Source of the DNA: Collinsella sp. AM33-4BH
Lineage (GTDB): Bacteria; Actinomycetota; Coriobacteriia; Coriobacteriales; Coriobacteriaceae
DNA: 64,000 nucleotides
Reading direction: 5' to 3'
Assembly (NCBI RefSeq): GCF_003469205.1
Contig: NZ_QSIN01000009.1
Span: 31,768-95,767 of the forward strand
The translations under genes and the position numbers were made by a program. Below are positions 24,600 through 33,448 of this stretch, piece by piece (positions within the stretch are counted from its first letter, which is position 1; each line of letters opens with the position of its first letter). The notes under the pieces were generated by a model. It made no database searches and was not told where the DNA came from. It saw only the letters and a list, made by a program, of their open reading frames with translations.

Positions 24600-25802
24600 C
24601 TATGCGGCCGCCTGGCCCTCAGGCTGCGGCGCCGCGCTTCGACGCCATAGCACGTACGCCACAAGAGCAGCGACTGCAGCAATCGTTGAAGCGAGGGCGA
24701 AGGCCAGGAAACCCGCGTGCGTGCCGAGCGCATCGCACGCCCAACCGCCAAACAGGTTCGCAACCACGACGGACAGACCGCTCTGGACCATCGCGAAGGC
24801 GCTCTGACCTCGAGCGCGACAATCCTCGTAAGTGTGGTTGGCAATGTAGGTAACGCAGGAGTAGTAGACGGTCATGTAACTCACGCTCTGCAGCAGCTGG
24901 CCGCAGACCATGACCGGGACGATGCCGGTGCCCACAAGCACGAGCCTGAGCGCCGCCATGAAGCAGGAAAAGATCAGGAGGTTCATCTCGCCGAAGCGCC
25001 TGACCAGCTTGGAGGAAACGAGCAGGATGGGGATCTCGCTCGCAGCGGAGACCGCACTCAGGACGCCCACGAGGTTCTGACCCTCGCCAAGCTCGACCGC
25101 GTAGCGGCCCAAGAACGCCCCGATGAAGCCAATCGCGGCCGAACTGATGAAGGCGAAGACCAAGACGAAGGCGATCTCATTGCTGGTGAACAGCGAGAGG
25201 AGGCCCTTTCCGTGGGAGACCTTGGGATCGTCCGCGGCATTGGCGCGAATTCCCGCCTCGGGGAGGCGCCACATGTGAGCCGCGAAGCCCACCAGCGCGG
25301 CGGAGACCACCGTGAACTGGATTTGAGGAGCCATGTCGAGCAGCCGACCGACGATCAGGACGACGATGGCATAGCCGATAGTGCCACCCATGCGAATGCG
25401 AGAAAAGTCCAGGCCAGAGCGATCCGCGAGCTCGATGACGAGGGAGTCGCTCAGGGGCAGGAGCCCCGAGAAAAACGCCGAGAATGCAAAGGTTACGAAA
25501 AGGACCGGGACGAACGTCGACGCCAGGTAATACAGCGGAGCGAGTACCGCCGCCGCAAGGCAGAGGGCCACGATGACCGCGCGGCGGCGCCCGAGCTTGT
25601 CGGCGATCGTCGACCAGAGCGGCTGGATGGCGAGCGCACACACCGGGGTCGCCGCGAGGAGAATGCCGGTCTGGGCCGCGCTGAGGCCGAGGCTCGTGTA
25701 GTGAGCGGAGAGAAACGGCGAGTACACGCCCGCGCAGACCCAGTAGAGTACGTTCGCGAAGAAGAGCGAAGTCATGCTTGCGTTTGTCTTGGCGTTGTGC
25801 AT
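24600..25802 (-). CDS. MFS transporter (LacY/nucleoside-permease-like)
   Basis: A 400-residue, 12-helix carrier of the MFS_1-like / sugar-proton symporter group. The start NVLYWVCAGVYSPFLSAHYT and the loop IADKLGRRRAV mark the first half; a shorter loop follows helix 8. The C-terminus is cytosolic with EGQAAA. It is the first gene on the operon side facing rpiR. It may import a non-phosphorylated or acylated form of the operon substrate, or export an end product. The 114 bases between it and the aldolase gene contain no feature I can support. Confidence 0.85.
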   Translation of the reverse strand: MHNAKTNASMTSLFFANVLYWVCAGVYSPFLSAHYTSLGLSAAQTGILLAATPVCALAIQPLWSTIADKLGRRRAVIVALCLAAAVLAPLYYLASTFVPVLFVTFAFSAFFSGLLPLSDSLVIELADRSGLDFSRIRMGGTIGYAIVVLIVGRLLDMAPQIQFTVVSAALVGFAAHMWRLPEAGIRANAADDPKVSHGKGLLSLFTSNEIAFVLVFAFISSAAIGFIGAFLGRYAVELGEGQNLVGVLSAVSAASEIPILLVSSKLVRRFGEMNLLIFSCFMAALRLVLVGTGIVPVMVCGQLLQSVSYMTVYYSCVTYIANHTYEDCRARGQSAFAMVQSGLSVVVANLFGGWACDALGTHAGFLAFALASTIAAVAALVAYVLWRRSAAPQPEGQAAA

Positions 25803-25887
25803 CGTGCTTCTCCCTTCTTGCTCGCCAGGTGCCTGTCTGGGCTTCGAAGTGATTCACCATCTAGCGTGAAACGGAGTTGCGAGGCGT

Positions 25888-25910
25888 TGAAACAATGTTC
25901 TGTTGTTTCA
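25888..25910. promoter_or_regulatory. inverted repeat operator, TGAAACAA-N7-TTGTTTCA
   Basis: Perfect 8-bp arms with a 7-base spacer, 86 bases before the MFS start. A further TTGTTTCA-like half site follows near 25925. It is a good candidate RpiR site for the catabolic operon. Confidence 0.6.
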
Positions 25911-26002
25911 TCGTTTTCGTGCCGTTGTTTCACGGCTCATAAGATAGCAGCTCAAGCTGAGATTGCGCCGAGGAAGTACCGATTTACCGTGAACGGTAGG
26001 AA

Positions 26003-26033
26003 ATCAGCGGTGAAACGCTATTTCACCGCTGAT
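26003..26033. promoter_or_regulatory. 31-bp palindromic operator upstream of rpiR
   Basis: ATCAGCGGTGAAA (26003-26015) and its exact complement (26021-26033) with a 5-base centre. It contains GTGAAA and is followed by another TGAAACA. A shorter palindrome, ACCGTGAACGGT, is at 25988-25999. Together these fill the 25803-26102 divergent promoter region. Confidence 0.65.
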
Positions 26034-26102
26034 GAAACATTTTGCTTATTTTTCACCTCTCTTGACCTAAGATACAAAGCAAGCTAGGACCAAGGAGTAA
26101 CC

Positions 26103-26966
26103 ATGGATAAGACAGGGGATGTGCTCAGCCACATCTGCGCGGTCATGAGCAGCCTATCCCCCTCGGAGAAGGCAATCGCAACGTATGTGCTCGACCACCC
26201 GTCGGATGTCGCAACGATGACCGTCCGCGAACTCGCCGCAGAAACCGGTACGTCACCGGCGTCTGTTTCGAGATTCGCAAGGACGCTTGACTACCGAACC
26301 TATTCGGACATGCGTCTGGCGCTCGGCATATCCATCAGCAGGGCATCCGGCGAAGAAAAGGCCACGGACGGCAGGATTACTCTGGACGACGTCGAGGGCT
26401 CCATCAAGTACGTCCTGTCTCACAAGGTCAAGGAGCTCTCCCAAACCGCCTCGCTCATTGACTCCGATGACTTTTCGGCAGTCGTCAATCTGCTCCACAA
26501 CGCCAACCTCGTCCTGATCGCGGGCGTCGGCAACTCGATTAACATGGGCGTAAACGCGGCGTTCAAGCTCTCGCAGGTTGGAGTCAGAGCGTTTTGCCCC
26601 AGTACCACCGAAGCCATGGTCTCCGTCGCAACCAGCCTCAAGGAGAATGACGTTCTGCTCGTCATTTCGACGTCCGGATACTCGAAGCGCCTCGTCAACA
26701 TATTCGACTCTGCCGAGGATTCGAACACCCCCATCATCATGATCACAGACAACCCGGATACGCCGCTCGCGAAGCGTGCCACGCATATCATCCGAGCCAT
26801 CTCGCGAGATCAGGCCATCACCGGAACCGAGATCGCCTTCTCGCACAGCTCGATCAACTTCGTCATCGAGCTGCTGTTCCTCTTCCTGACCTCTTGCTGG
26901 GATGACCCGGTAGAGTTTAACAGGATCATCTCGAAGAATCTCATGGGAGACAAGCAATACAGCTAG
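26103..26966 (+). CDS. RpiR/MurR family transcriptional regulator
   Basis: A 287-residue regulator with an N-terminal RpiR helix-turn-helix (about residues 15-75, TVRELAAETGTSPASVSRFA) and a C-terminal SIS phosphosugar-binding domain (about 125-265, IAGVGNSINMG and VISTSGYSKRLV). AAGGAG precedes ATG 26103. It is divergent from the eight-gene PTS operon and surrounded by GAAAC-based palindromes, so it very probably controls that operon in response to a sugar phosphate. Confidence 0.9.
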   Translation: MDKTGDVLSHICAVMSSLSPSEKAIATYVLDHPSDVATMTVRELAAETGTSPASVSRFARTLDYRTYSDMRLALGISISRASGEEKATDGRITLDDVEGSIKYVLSHKVKELSQTASLIDSDDFSAVVNLLHNANLVLIAGVGNSINMGVNAAFKLSQVGVRAFCPSTTEAMVSVATSLKENDVLLVISTSGYSKRLVNIFDSAEDSNTPIIMITDNPDTPLAKRATHIIRAISRDQAITGTEIAFSHSSINFVIELLFLFLTSCWDDPVEFNRIISKNLMGDKQYS

Positions 26967-27015
26967 GACGACGCACGCCGGCGCACCGATGCCCAGACCG
27001 AAACGGGAGGACCCC

Positions 27016-27843
27016 TTGATAAAGCTCATCCTCGCAGACATGGATGGGACCCTGTTGCCGTTTGGCTCAAGGGTCGTATCGGAGCGCACGCACAGCGCGA
27101 TTCTTTCGGCGCTCGATGCGGGCATCGCGTTCGGCCCCGCAAGCGGGCGCGACTACGCCGACCTGGCCGATGCCTTTGACGGCGACGCGCGCTGTTTCTC
27201 GACCGGCATCATGGCCAACGGAAAGAAGGTCTTCTCCAGCGGCGAACTCGTGTTCAAAAAGACGCTCTCGACGGAGGCCCTCGTCAAGCTCGATAGCGCT
27301 GTACGCCCCTACGCGGGGACGTCACTCTGGCTAGTCGCCGATGTCGATGAGACAGGCAAGCGCTGCGAGCAGTTCCTCTGCGCCGTCGAGCCTGGCGACG
27401 AATTCGCCCTGGAAGTCGTTAAGGACTCCGGAAGAGACATGGCGCTCGGAGACGTGCCCACGAACCGTGACGTCATAACCGCCGGCATCTTCGTCAACGT
27501 CAGCTCCGCCCCGACGGAAGTCGTTCGGAGTCGATGCAAGGAAGCCTGCCCAGAACTTGATTTCCCCTCGCCCGTCCCATTCTTCCTCGATGTTGTTCCG
27601 GCTGGCTGGAGCAAGGTAAACGGACTCGACGCGCTTCTCGGCAGCCTTGGGGTCACGCTGGACGAGGTCGCTTTTATCGGAGACTCGGAAAACGACGTGA
27701 CGCTCCTCGAAAAGGTGCCGAACTCCTACGCAGTCGCGGGCGCGATGCCAGAGGCGAAGGCCGCGGCCCATCACCTGATCGGGAACGCAGCCGAGGACTC
27801 CGTCGCGAAGCTCATCGAACAGATTGTCCAGCAGCGAGGCTAG
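27016..27843 (+). CDS. Cof-type HAD family phosphatase
   Basis: A HAD hydrolase of about 275 residues with the Cof-type C2 cap. Motif I is ILADMDGTLLP with the nucleophile Asp; motif IV is FIGDSENDVTLLE. GGGAGG lies 6 bases before a TTG codon at 27016, which gives the usual family start MIKLILADMDGT; an ATG at 26989 in the same frame has no ribosome site. It probably dephosphorylates a sugar phosphate and follows rpiR by 50 bases. It is a different, complete gene from the broken HAD remnant at the other end of this island. Confidence 0.82.
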   Translation: MIKLILADMDGTLLPFGSRVVSERTHSAILSALDAGIAFGPASGRDYADLADAFDGDARCFSTGIMANGKKVFSSGELVFKKTLSTEALVKLDSAVRPYAGTSLWLVADVDETGKRCEQFLCAVEPGDEFALEVVKDSGRDMALGDVPTNRDVITAGIFVNVSSAPTEVVRSRCKEACPELDFPSPVPFFLDVVPAGWSKVNGLDALLGSLGVTLDEVAFIGDSENDVTLLEKVPNSYAVAGAMPEAKAAAHHLIGNAAEDSVAKLIEQIVQQRG

Positions 27844-27895
27844 GGTTCCGCCAGCGTGGCATGCGCCGCGTGCCTCGTCATCCGTTCGTGGCGCG

Positions 27896-28045
27896 CTACC
27901 TCGTGACGATCCAGAGCGTGGCCATCGTCGCGACGCCGATGCCTACGATGAGCGCGGCCCACAGGACGCGGACCACGGGGTTCATGTCGCCCGTCACCAC
28001 CATGTCGTTCGCGTGCCAGAACCAGCTCTCGTTTCCCTTGCGCAT
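27896..28045 (-). CDS. 49-residue single-span membrane protein
   Basis: A short ORF starting ATG 28045 with GGGAG 8 bases upstream. The protein has a polar N-terminus (MRKGNESWFWHANDM), a PVVRV turn and one hydrophobic helix (about residues 27-47, LWAALIVGIGVATMATLWIV) ending in TR. Charge placement suggests a periplasm-side or cytosol-side short tail, orientation unclear. It is convergent with the HAD gene and lies at the right edge of the presumed island. Function unknown. No other gene is seen in 28046-28296. Confidence 0.55.
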   Translation of the reverse strand: MRKGNESWFWHANDMVVTGDMNPVVRVLWAALIVGIGVATMATLWIVTR

Positions 28046-28263
28046 GATGCACTCCCTTAGCCTCGATTACGCCATCTATGGCCGAGCAATCGCAGGTCAC
28101 GTGCCATAGATTTGCCCTACGCCCAGCTTTCAGTTCTGTAAGGCGGCGGGAGCCTGTGCGAGGCCCCGAGTCCTGAGGCCGTTGCAATGAAAATGGGAAT
28201 CAAGGGGCACGCATCAATCATATGGGTTCCTTTCGAGGGCGATGGCAAACGAAGCATCCATCA

Positions 28264-28269
28264 TATAAT
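28264..28269 (+). promoter_or_regulatory. -10 box of the rlmKL-like gene
   Basis: A consensus TATAAT 28 bases before the start codon. No good -35 box is seen at the right distance. Confidence 0.45.
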
Positions 28270-28296
28270 GGAGCGACGCAACCAGAGAGGTCACCC

Positions 28297-30864
28297 ATGG
28301 AATTTTATGCAAGCTGCCCCGAGGGCTTTGAATCCGCACTCGCCGACGAGCTCAAGTGGCTCGGGCTTTCGCATGTCCGCCGCCTGAAGGGCCGCGCTAC
28401 GTTTGAGGGCGAGCTCGAAGAAGGCTACCGCGCCTGTCTGTGGTCGCGCCTGGCCAGCCGCGTGTTTGTGGTGCTCGGACGCTTTGAGGCACAGGATGCC
28501 GACGAGCTGTACGATGCCGTTTACGACATTGCCTGGGAAAACATCGTCCGCTGCGGCGCCACCATTGCCATCACTGCCCGTGGTGTGACCGAGCAGCTGC
28601 GCAACACGCGCTTCTCTGCCCTGCGCGCCAAGGACGCATTGTGCGATCGCCTGGCCGAGACCACAGGCCGTCGCGCCGATGTCGATGCTGCCGACCCCGA
28701 TGTCCACCTGCTGCTTTCGCTACGCCAGCGCCGTGCGAGCATAAGCCTGGACCTTTCGGGCGATCCGTTATTCAAACGCCTGCCGCCTGCCGCGACCCGC
28801 GCCGGCGAGGGTACGCACGTGCTGCGCCCCGACTACGCCGCCCTGGTGCTTTCGCAGGTCGGCTGGACCGCGCTATGCGAGCGCGAGCTGACGGCCGACG
28901 ATTACGAGAACGAGGCTCTGCCCACGCTGGTCGACGCCTCATGCGCCGGCGGCGGTCTGCTGCTAGAGGCCGTGAATATCCTAACCGACCGCGCTCCGGG
29001 CGCCGCCCACGAGCGCTGGGGCTTTGAGGGCTGGCAGCTGCACGATGCCGCCCTATGGGAGCAGTTGCTTGCCGAGGCACGCGGGCGCGAGGCGGCAGCG
29101 CGTGAGCGCCAGGCGCGCATCGTGGCCGCGGACATCGACCCCGCCGCCCGCAAGACCGCCGAGCGCATGGTTAAGTTTGCCGGCTACAAGCGCTTTGTCG
29201 ATTTTTGCGCCGCCAAATCTGCCACCGTACTGGACCACGCGGGCGCCGTCGCCGGTGCCGCCCTCGTCGCGGATACGACCGAGACGCCGCTGTCGCTTAT
29301 GCATGACGCCATGACGCTGGTCGGCGAGCTGCGCCGCGCGCCCGAGCTTGCTTCGGCACCGGTCGCCGCGCTCACCCGCGACGGCCTGCTGGCCCGCGCG
29401 CTCCATGCCGAGCCCGCGCGCTCCATTGCCGTCATGCCCAACAACGAAGAGGCGACTATCGAGGTTTGGCCCTCGCTCGACCACGCCGCCGCAGCGTTTG
29501 AAGCTGCGACCAGCGCGGATGCCGAGGCCGAGGTTGCGGATGCCAACGAAGTCAACGATGAGGCCGCAGCTTCTGCCATGCCCGAGCCCGCTGCCACGCT
29601 CGACCTGGGCGACGGCAAGCCGCTGCCCGTGCTCATCCCCGAATCCGAGCAGTTCGCCAACCGCCTGCGCAAGAACGCACGCCTGCGCCGCAAGTGGGCC
29701 AAGCGCGAGGGCGTGAGCTGCTACCGCGTCTACGATGCCGACCTACCCGACTACTCCGCCGCCATCGACCTGTACGAGGGTTGCCCACAGACTCCAGGCC
29801 GCTGGCTCGTCATCGCCGAATACGCGGCACCCAAGACCATCGACCCGGCACTGGCCCAGGCCCGTATGCTCGACATTCTGGCCATCGCGCCGCGCATCCT
29901 GGATGTTCCGGCCGAGCATGTGCACGCCAAGGCCCGCATGCGTTCGCGCGGCGGCTCGCAGTACGGCAAACAGGGCGCCGGCAAGGGCGGCTCGAGCGAG
30001 CGCGCTAACATCGCACGTCGCCGTCTGCCGCTCATCGAAGAGGGCGGCCTTACCTTTGCCGTCAACTTTGACGACTATCTGGATGTAGGCATCTTCCTGG
30101 ATCACCGCGTCACCCGCAACCTGGTGCGTGAGCACGCCAAGCAGGCGCGCCGCTTCCTCAACCTGTTTGCCTACACCGGCACCGCCACCTGCTACGCGGC
30201 CGATGGCGGCGTCGAGGAGACCGTGACGGTCGACCTCTCGAACACCTACCTGGACTGGGCCGAGCGCAATATGCGCCAGAACGGCTTTGTTGGCCCGCAG
30301 CATCACTTTGTGCGCGATGACGTGCTCGCCTGGATTCGCGACCAGCGCCAGACGCGCAACCGCTGGGACCTGATCTTTGTCGACCCGCCCACGTTCTCGA
30401 ACTCGTCCAAGATGGGCCGCCGTACCTGGGATGTCCAGCGCGACCATGTTGAGCTTTTGGCCGGCGTGTCGCGCCTGCTCGCACAGGGCGGGCACGCCAT
30501 CTTTAGCTGCAACCTGCGCGGCTTCCGCCCCGAGACGCGCAAGCTTGCGCGCGCAGGCGTGGTGCTGGAGGACATTACGGCGCAGACCATCCCCGAGGAT
30601 TTCACGCGCAACCAGAAGGTGCACCACTGCTACATCGTGCGCCGCCTGCCCATCGAGGACGCCATGGCCGAGGTCGGCTTTAGCGCCGAGGAAATTGCTG
30701 AGCGCGTCGAGGAACTGCGCAACCCCGGAGCCCGCAAGCCTCGCGCAACGGCGCCCGCGCACGCGCAGGCCGGCGTCCGAGGACCGCACGGCGACGACAA
30801 GCCCGCCTGCTCAGGCAAGCCCAAAAAGAAGAAGTTCTACGCCAGCAAGCCCAAGGGCAAGTAA
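28297..30864 (+). CDS. rlmL: RlmKL-like 23S rRNA methyltransferase, N-terminal methylase domain degenerate
   Basis: An 855-residue protein laid out like E. coli RlmKL (702 residues): THUMP domain (about 45-160), an RlmL-type methylase region (about 160-330), a low-complexity linker, and an RlmK/RlmI-type methylase (about 490-790). The RlmK part is intact: LFAYTGTATC near 622 and DPPTF at 696-700. In the RlmL part the SAM motif reads DASCAGGG instead of DPxCGSGT, and the NPPYGER catalytic motif is absent; an Ala/Glu-rich stretch lies there instead. So m7G2069 activity is plausible and m2G2445 activity doubtful. The C-terminus is a long basic Lys tail. ATG 28297 follows GAGAGG. Confidence 0.85.
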   Translation: MEFYASCPEGFESALADELKWLGLSHVRRLKGRATFEGELEEGYRACLWSRLASRVFVVLGRFEAQDADELYDAVYDIAWENIVRCGATIAITARGVTEQLRNTRFSALRAKDALCDRLAETTGRRADVDAADPDVHLLLSLRQRRASISLDLSGDPLFKRLPPAATRAGEGTHVLRPDYAALVLSQVGWTALCERELTADDYENEALPTLVDASCAGGGLLLEAVNILTDRAPGAAHERWGFEGWQLHDAALWEQLLAEARGREAAARERQARIVAADIDPAARKTAERMVKFAGYKRFVDFCAAKSATVLDHAGAVAGAALVADTTETPLSLMHDAMTLVGELRRAPELASAPVAALTRDGLLARALHAEPARSIAVMPNNEEATIEVWPSLDHAAAAFEAATSADAEAEVADANEVNDEAAASAMPEPAATLDLGDGKPLPVLIPESEQFANRLRKNARLRRKWAKREGVSCYRVYDADLPDYSAAIDLYEGCPQTPGRWLVIAEYAAPKTIDPALAQARMLDILAIAPRILDVPAEHVHAKARMRSRGGSQYGKQGAGKGGSSERANIARRRLPLIEEGGLTFAVNFDDYLDVGIFLDHRVTRNLVREHAKQARRFLNLFAYTGTATCYAADGGVEETVTVDLSNTYLDWAERNMRQNGFVGPQHHFVRDDVLAWIRDQRQTRNRWDLIFVDPPTFSNSSKMGRRTWDVQRDHVELLAGVSRLLAQGGHAIFSCNLRGFRPETRKLARAGVVLEDITAQTIPEDFTRNQKVHHCYIVRRLPIEDAMAEVGFSAEEIAERVEELRNPGARKPRATAPAHAQAGVRGPHGDDKPACSGKPKKKKFYASKPKGK

Positions 30865-30875
30865 TAAAAAAGCGA

Positions 30876-30925
30876 TGGGATAGTTCCCCGATGACCTCAT
30901 CAAAGGCCAAACGAGAACTATCCCA
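30876..30925. terminator. 11-bp inverted repeat after the rlmKL-like gene
   Basis: TGGGATAGTTC (30876-30886) pairs with 30915-30925. The sequence that follows, CCGCAACTTATAGAG, is also found right after the hairpin at 52693-52761, so the two belong to one repeat family. Confidence 0.65.
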
Positions 30926-30968
30926 CCGCAACTTATAGAGGGGCCACGTCTGGGGGCCGTGCTCTGAC

Positions 30969-31682
30969 CTATCCCTGGATGACCAATCGGTAACCAATAC
31001 CCACGTGCGTTTGGATATAGCGCGGATGCGCGGGGTCGGATTCGATCTTCTTGCGCAACGTGCCCATAAAGACACGCAGGCTCGCCAGGTCGCTCTTGGT
31101 CGCCGTACCCCAAATCTCGTGCAGGATAAATTGGTGCGTCAGCACCTTGTCGGCGTTGTGTGCCAGCAGGCACAAGAGCTTGTACTCGATCGGCGTCAGA
31201 TGCAGTTCCTCGCCATCCATCGTGGCGATGCCGGCATCAAAATCGATATGCAGCTCACCGGTATCGAACGAGCCCTCGGAGACAACGCCGCCCGTTTGCG
31301 CATACGAAAGGCGCCTGAGCGTCGTGCGAATGCGCGCGAGCAGCTCCTCGACCGAAAACGGCTTAGTCAGGTAGTCATCGGCGCCGGCATCGAGCGCTCG
31401 GATCTTGTCCGCGTCCTCGCTGCGCGCCGAAACCACGATGATCGGCATGCCCGACCACGCGCGCACCGACTCCACCACCTTGACGCCGTCCATATCGGGC
31501 AGGCCCAGATCGAGCAGCACAATGCTCGGCGCCTGCGACGAAGCGGCGGCGATGGCGGCGTGGGCGGTCTCCACAGCCATATGGCGCAAACCGTGCGCCT
31601 CGAGCGCGGCGACGATAAGGTTGCGGACGGCGGGATCGTCCTCAACGACCAAGATGAGCGGTTTCACGGCAGAGTTCGGCAC
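30969..31682 (-). CDS. kdpE: response regulator of the OmpR/KdpE type
   Basis: A 237-residue response regulator: receiver domain with acidic VVEDD, phosphorylated Asp58 (LLDLGLPD) and Lys107 (LTKPF), then an OmpR-type winged helix (about 140-235, LTPIEYKLLCLLAHN). GTG at 31682, 5 bases after the kinase stop and 7 bases after GGAG, is the likely start. The order kinase then regulator and the neighbouring Kup transporter point to a KdpDE-like potassium response, though no kdpFABC genes are in the window. Confidence 0.85.
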   Translation of the reverse strand: MPNSAVKPLILVVEDDPAVRNLIVAALEAHGLRHMAVETAHAAIAAASSQAPSIVLLDLGLPDMDGVKVVESVRAWSGMPIIVVSARSEDADKIRALDAGADDYLTKPFSVEELLARIRTTLRRLSYAQTGGVVSEGSFDTGELHIDFDAGIATMDGEELHLTPIEYKLLCLLAHNADKVLTHQFILHEIWGTATKSDLASLRVFMGTLRKKIESDPAHPRYIQTHVGIGYRLVIQG

Positions 31683-31686
31683 AGCG

Positions 31687-33312
31687 CTACTCCTTATCAA
31701 ACGAAACGTCGGCGGCGGGAAGCTCAATCGTAAAGACCGAACCGTGCGGGTCCGCCGCGGTAACCTCTATGCTACCGCCATGTGCCAGCGCAATGGAGCG
31801 GCAGAGCGAAAGCCCCAAGCCCACACTGCGGCAGCTGTCGGCCAGGCCATGGTTGGCGGTGTAGAACGACTCAAAGATACGCTCGCGGTCCTCGGGCGCA
31901 ATGCCCGGGCCGTCATCGGCAACCGAGCACGCCACGCGCTCATCGCCGACGCCAATCGAGATCACGATATGCGAGCCCGCAGGCGTATAGGCGATGGCAT
32001 TGTTCACCAGATTGACCACCAGCTGCACCATCAGGCGCGCGTCGACGTTGACAAGCGCCGGCTCATCGCACGCCACCACCTTAAGGTCGTGCTCGCGCAC
32101 GGCCGGACTTACGTGGCGCAGCGCCTCCTCGACGATATCGTCCATGAGCTCGAGCGTGGTCGACAGGCGCATACCGCCACCCTCGAGCTTGGTGATGGCG
32201 AGCAGATTCTCGACAGTGGCGTTGAGCCATTGCGCGTCCGAGCGAATGGATAGGAGCATGCCGCGGCGTGTCTGGTCGTCGAGCACGGCCGTGCCGGTCG
32301 AGCCCTGGTCGAGCAACACGTCGGCATTACCCGAAATACTGGTGAGCGGCGTACGCAGGTCGTGCGAGATGGAGCGCAGCAAGTTGGCGCGCAGCTGCTC
32401 GTTTTTAGCAAGCACCGCCGCTTCCTCGCGGGCCTCCATGGCGCGGGCGCGATCGAGCGCCAGCTCGCCTTCGCTCACGATGGCATCGGCAAGCGTCCGC
32501 TCCTCGGGCGTCAGCGCATCGGGCTCGGCGACAATGGCGAACACCCCCACCACCGAGGCGGGATCGCCCGCGCGCACCATGGTGTCGCCCGAGCGCACGG
32601 TCAGGTATATGCCGTAGAACGCCGAGGCGCCATAGGTGGCATCGAGCGGCGTTCCCACATAGGCGGACGCCGAGAGCCGCGGCGGCATCTGCGGCGCCAG
32701 CTGGTGTACCGGCGCGGCATCGCCCACGGCCGTGTACGTCGTGCGCGGCAGCAGGTCATCGTTATCGGCATCGGCGCTATACCACACGACCGGACAGTCC
32801 GAAAGACGCGCCAGCTGCGTTGCCATAGCGTGCACAATCTGTTGCTGATCGCCACACCGCTGCAGCATGCGGTTGGTCTCGAGCACCATCTGCGTGCGAC
32901 GGTCGCTGGCGGCGGCCTGCGCCAAGGCGCGGCGCAGGGCCAGCGCGATCGAGCTCGATACGAGCGAGACCGCAAACATGATAAAGAACATGCCGGGATA
33001 GACGCGGTCGATAAACGACAGCGCGTAGCGCGGGTCGACAAACAAGAAGTTGTAGAGCGCCACGGCGGCAGCCGAGCTCAGCAGGCAGTACAGGCGGCTC
33101 CAGGTAAAGAAAGCGCACAGCTGCACGGCAAACACATAGACGATCATGATGCTCGGCGCGAGCCCCGGATGGTCGAGCAGCGCGCCCACAATCGTCGCCG
33201 CGGCTAGCAGCCCCGCCGATACGCAGGCGTCATACAGAGGACTGCGACGCGTCAGCGTTGTACGCCGCCACCAAAAGTTCTCGGCAATATCGCCGTCCGC
33301 ACGGACGTCCAT
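31687..33312 (-). CDS. KdpD-like sensor histidine kinase lacking the N-terminal KdpD domain
   Basis: A 541-residue membrane kinase. It has a four-helix DUF4118 module (about residues 30-125, ALYNFLFVDPRY is typical of KdpD), a GAF-like region (about 145-285), HisKA with the phospho-His in SISHDLRTPLTSI, and HATPase with ADDGPGIAPEDRERIFE and GLGLSLCR. Full KdpD is about 895 residues; the N-terminal Walker/KdpD and Usp domains are missing. Such short KdpD forms occur in Actinobacteria. It is co-transcribed with the KdpE-like regulator and may sense potassium or turgor. Confidence 0.85.
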   Translation of the reverse strand: MDVRADGDIAENFWWRRTTLTRRSPLYDACVSAGLLAAATIVGALLDHPGLAPSIMIVYVFAVQLCAFFTWSRLYCLLSSAAAVALYNFLFVDPRYALSFIDRVYPGMFFIMFAVSLVSSSIALALRRALAQAAASDRRTQMVLETNRMLQRCGDQQQIVHAMATQLARLSDCPVVWYSADADNDDLLPRTTYTAVGDAAPVHQLAPQMPPRLSASAYVGTPLDATYGASAFYGIYLTVRSGDTMVRAGDPASVVGVFAIVAEPDALTPEERTLADAIVSEGELALDRARAMEAREEAAVLAKNEQLRANLLRSISHDLRTPLTSISGNADVLLDQGSTGTAVLDDQTRRGMLLSIRSDAQWLNATVENLLAITKLEGGGMRLSTTLELMDDIVEEALRHVSPAVREHDLKVVACDEPALVNVDARLMVQLVVNLVNNAIAYTPAGSHIVISIGVGDERVACSVADDGPGIAPEDRERIFESFYTANHGLADSCRSVGLGLSLCRSIALAHGGSIEVTAADPHGSVFTIELPAADVSFDKE

Positions 33313-33340
33313 CAGCGCCCCGCCCCTCTCTCAAAAACAA

Positions 33341-33396
33341 AAACCACCACAAAGGGGACTGGCACCTTTGCGGTGGTGGCCTCCTTGTGGTGGTTT
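33341..33396. terminator. nested hairpin between kup and the kinase gene
   Basis: AAACCACCACAAAGG (33341-33355) pairs with 33383-33396, ending in TGGTGGTTT. An inner CCTTTG/CAAAGG repeat adds a second fold. It can end kup transcription on the minus strand only if read upstream, so it may instead be a general intergenic repeat. Confidence 0.55.
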
Positions 33397-33448
33397 CAAG
33401 TGTATAGCCTTTGCAGCCTGCGGTCGCTAGACAAACAGCAGACGTCGA

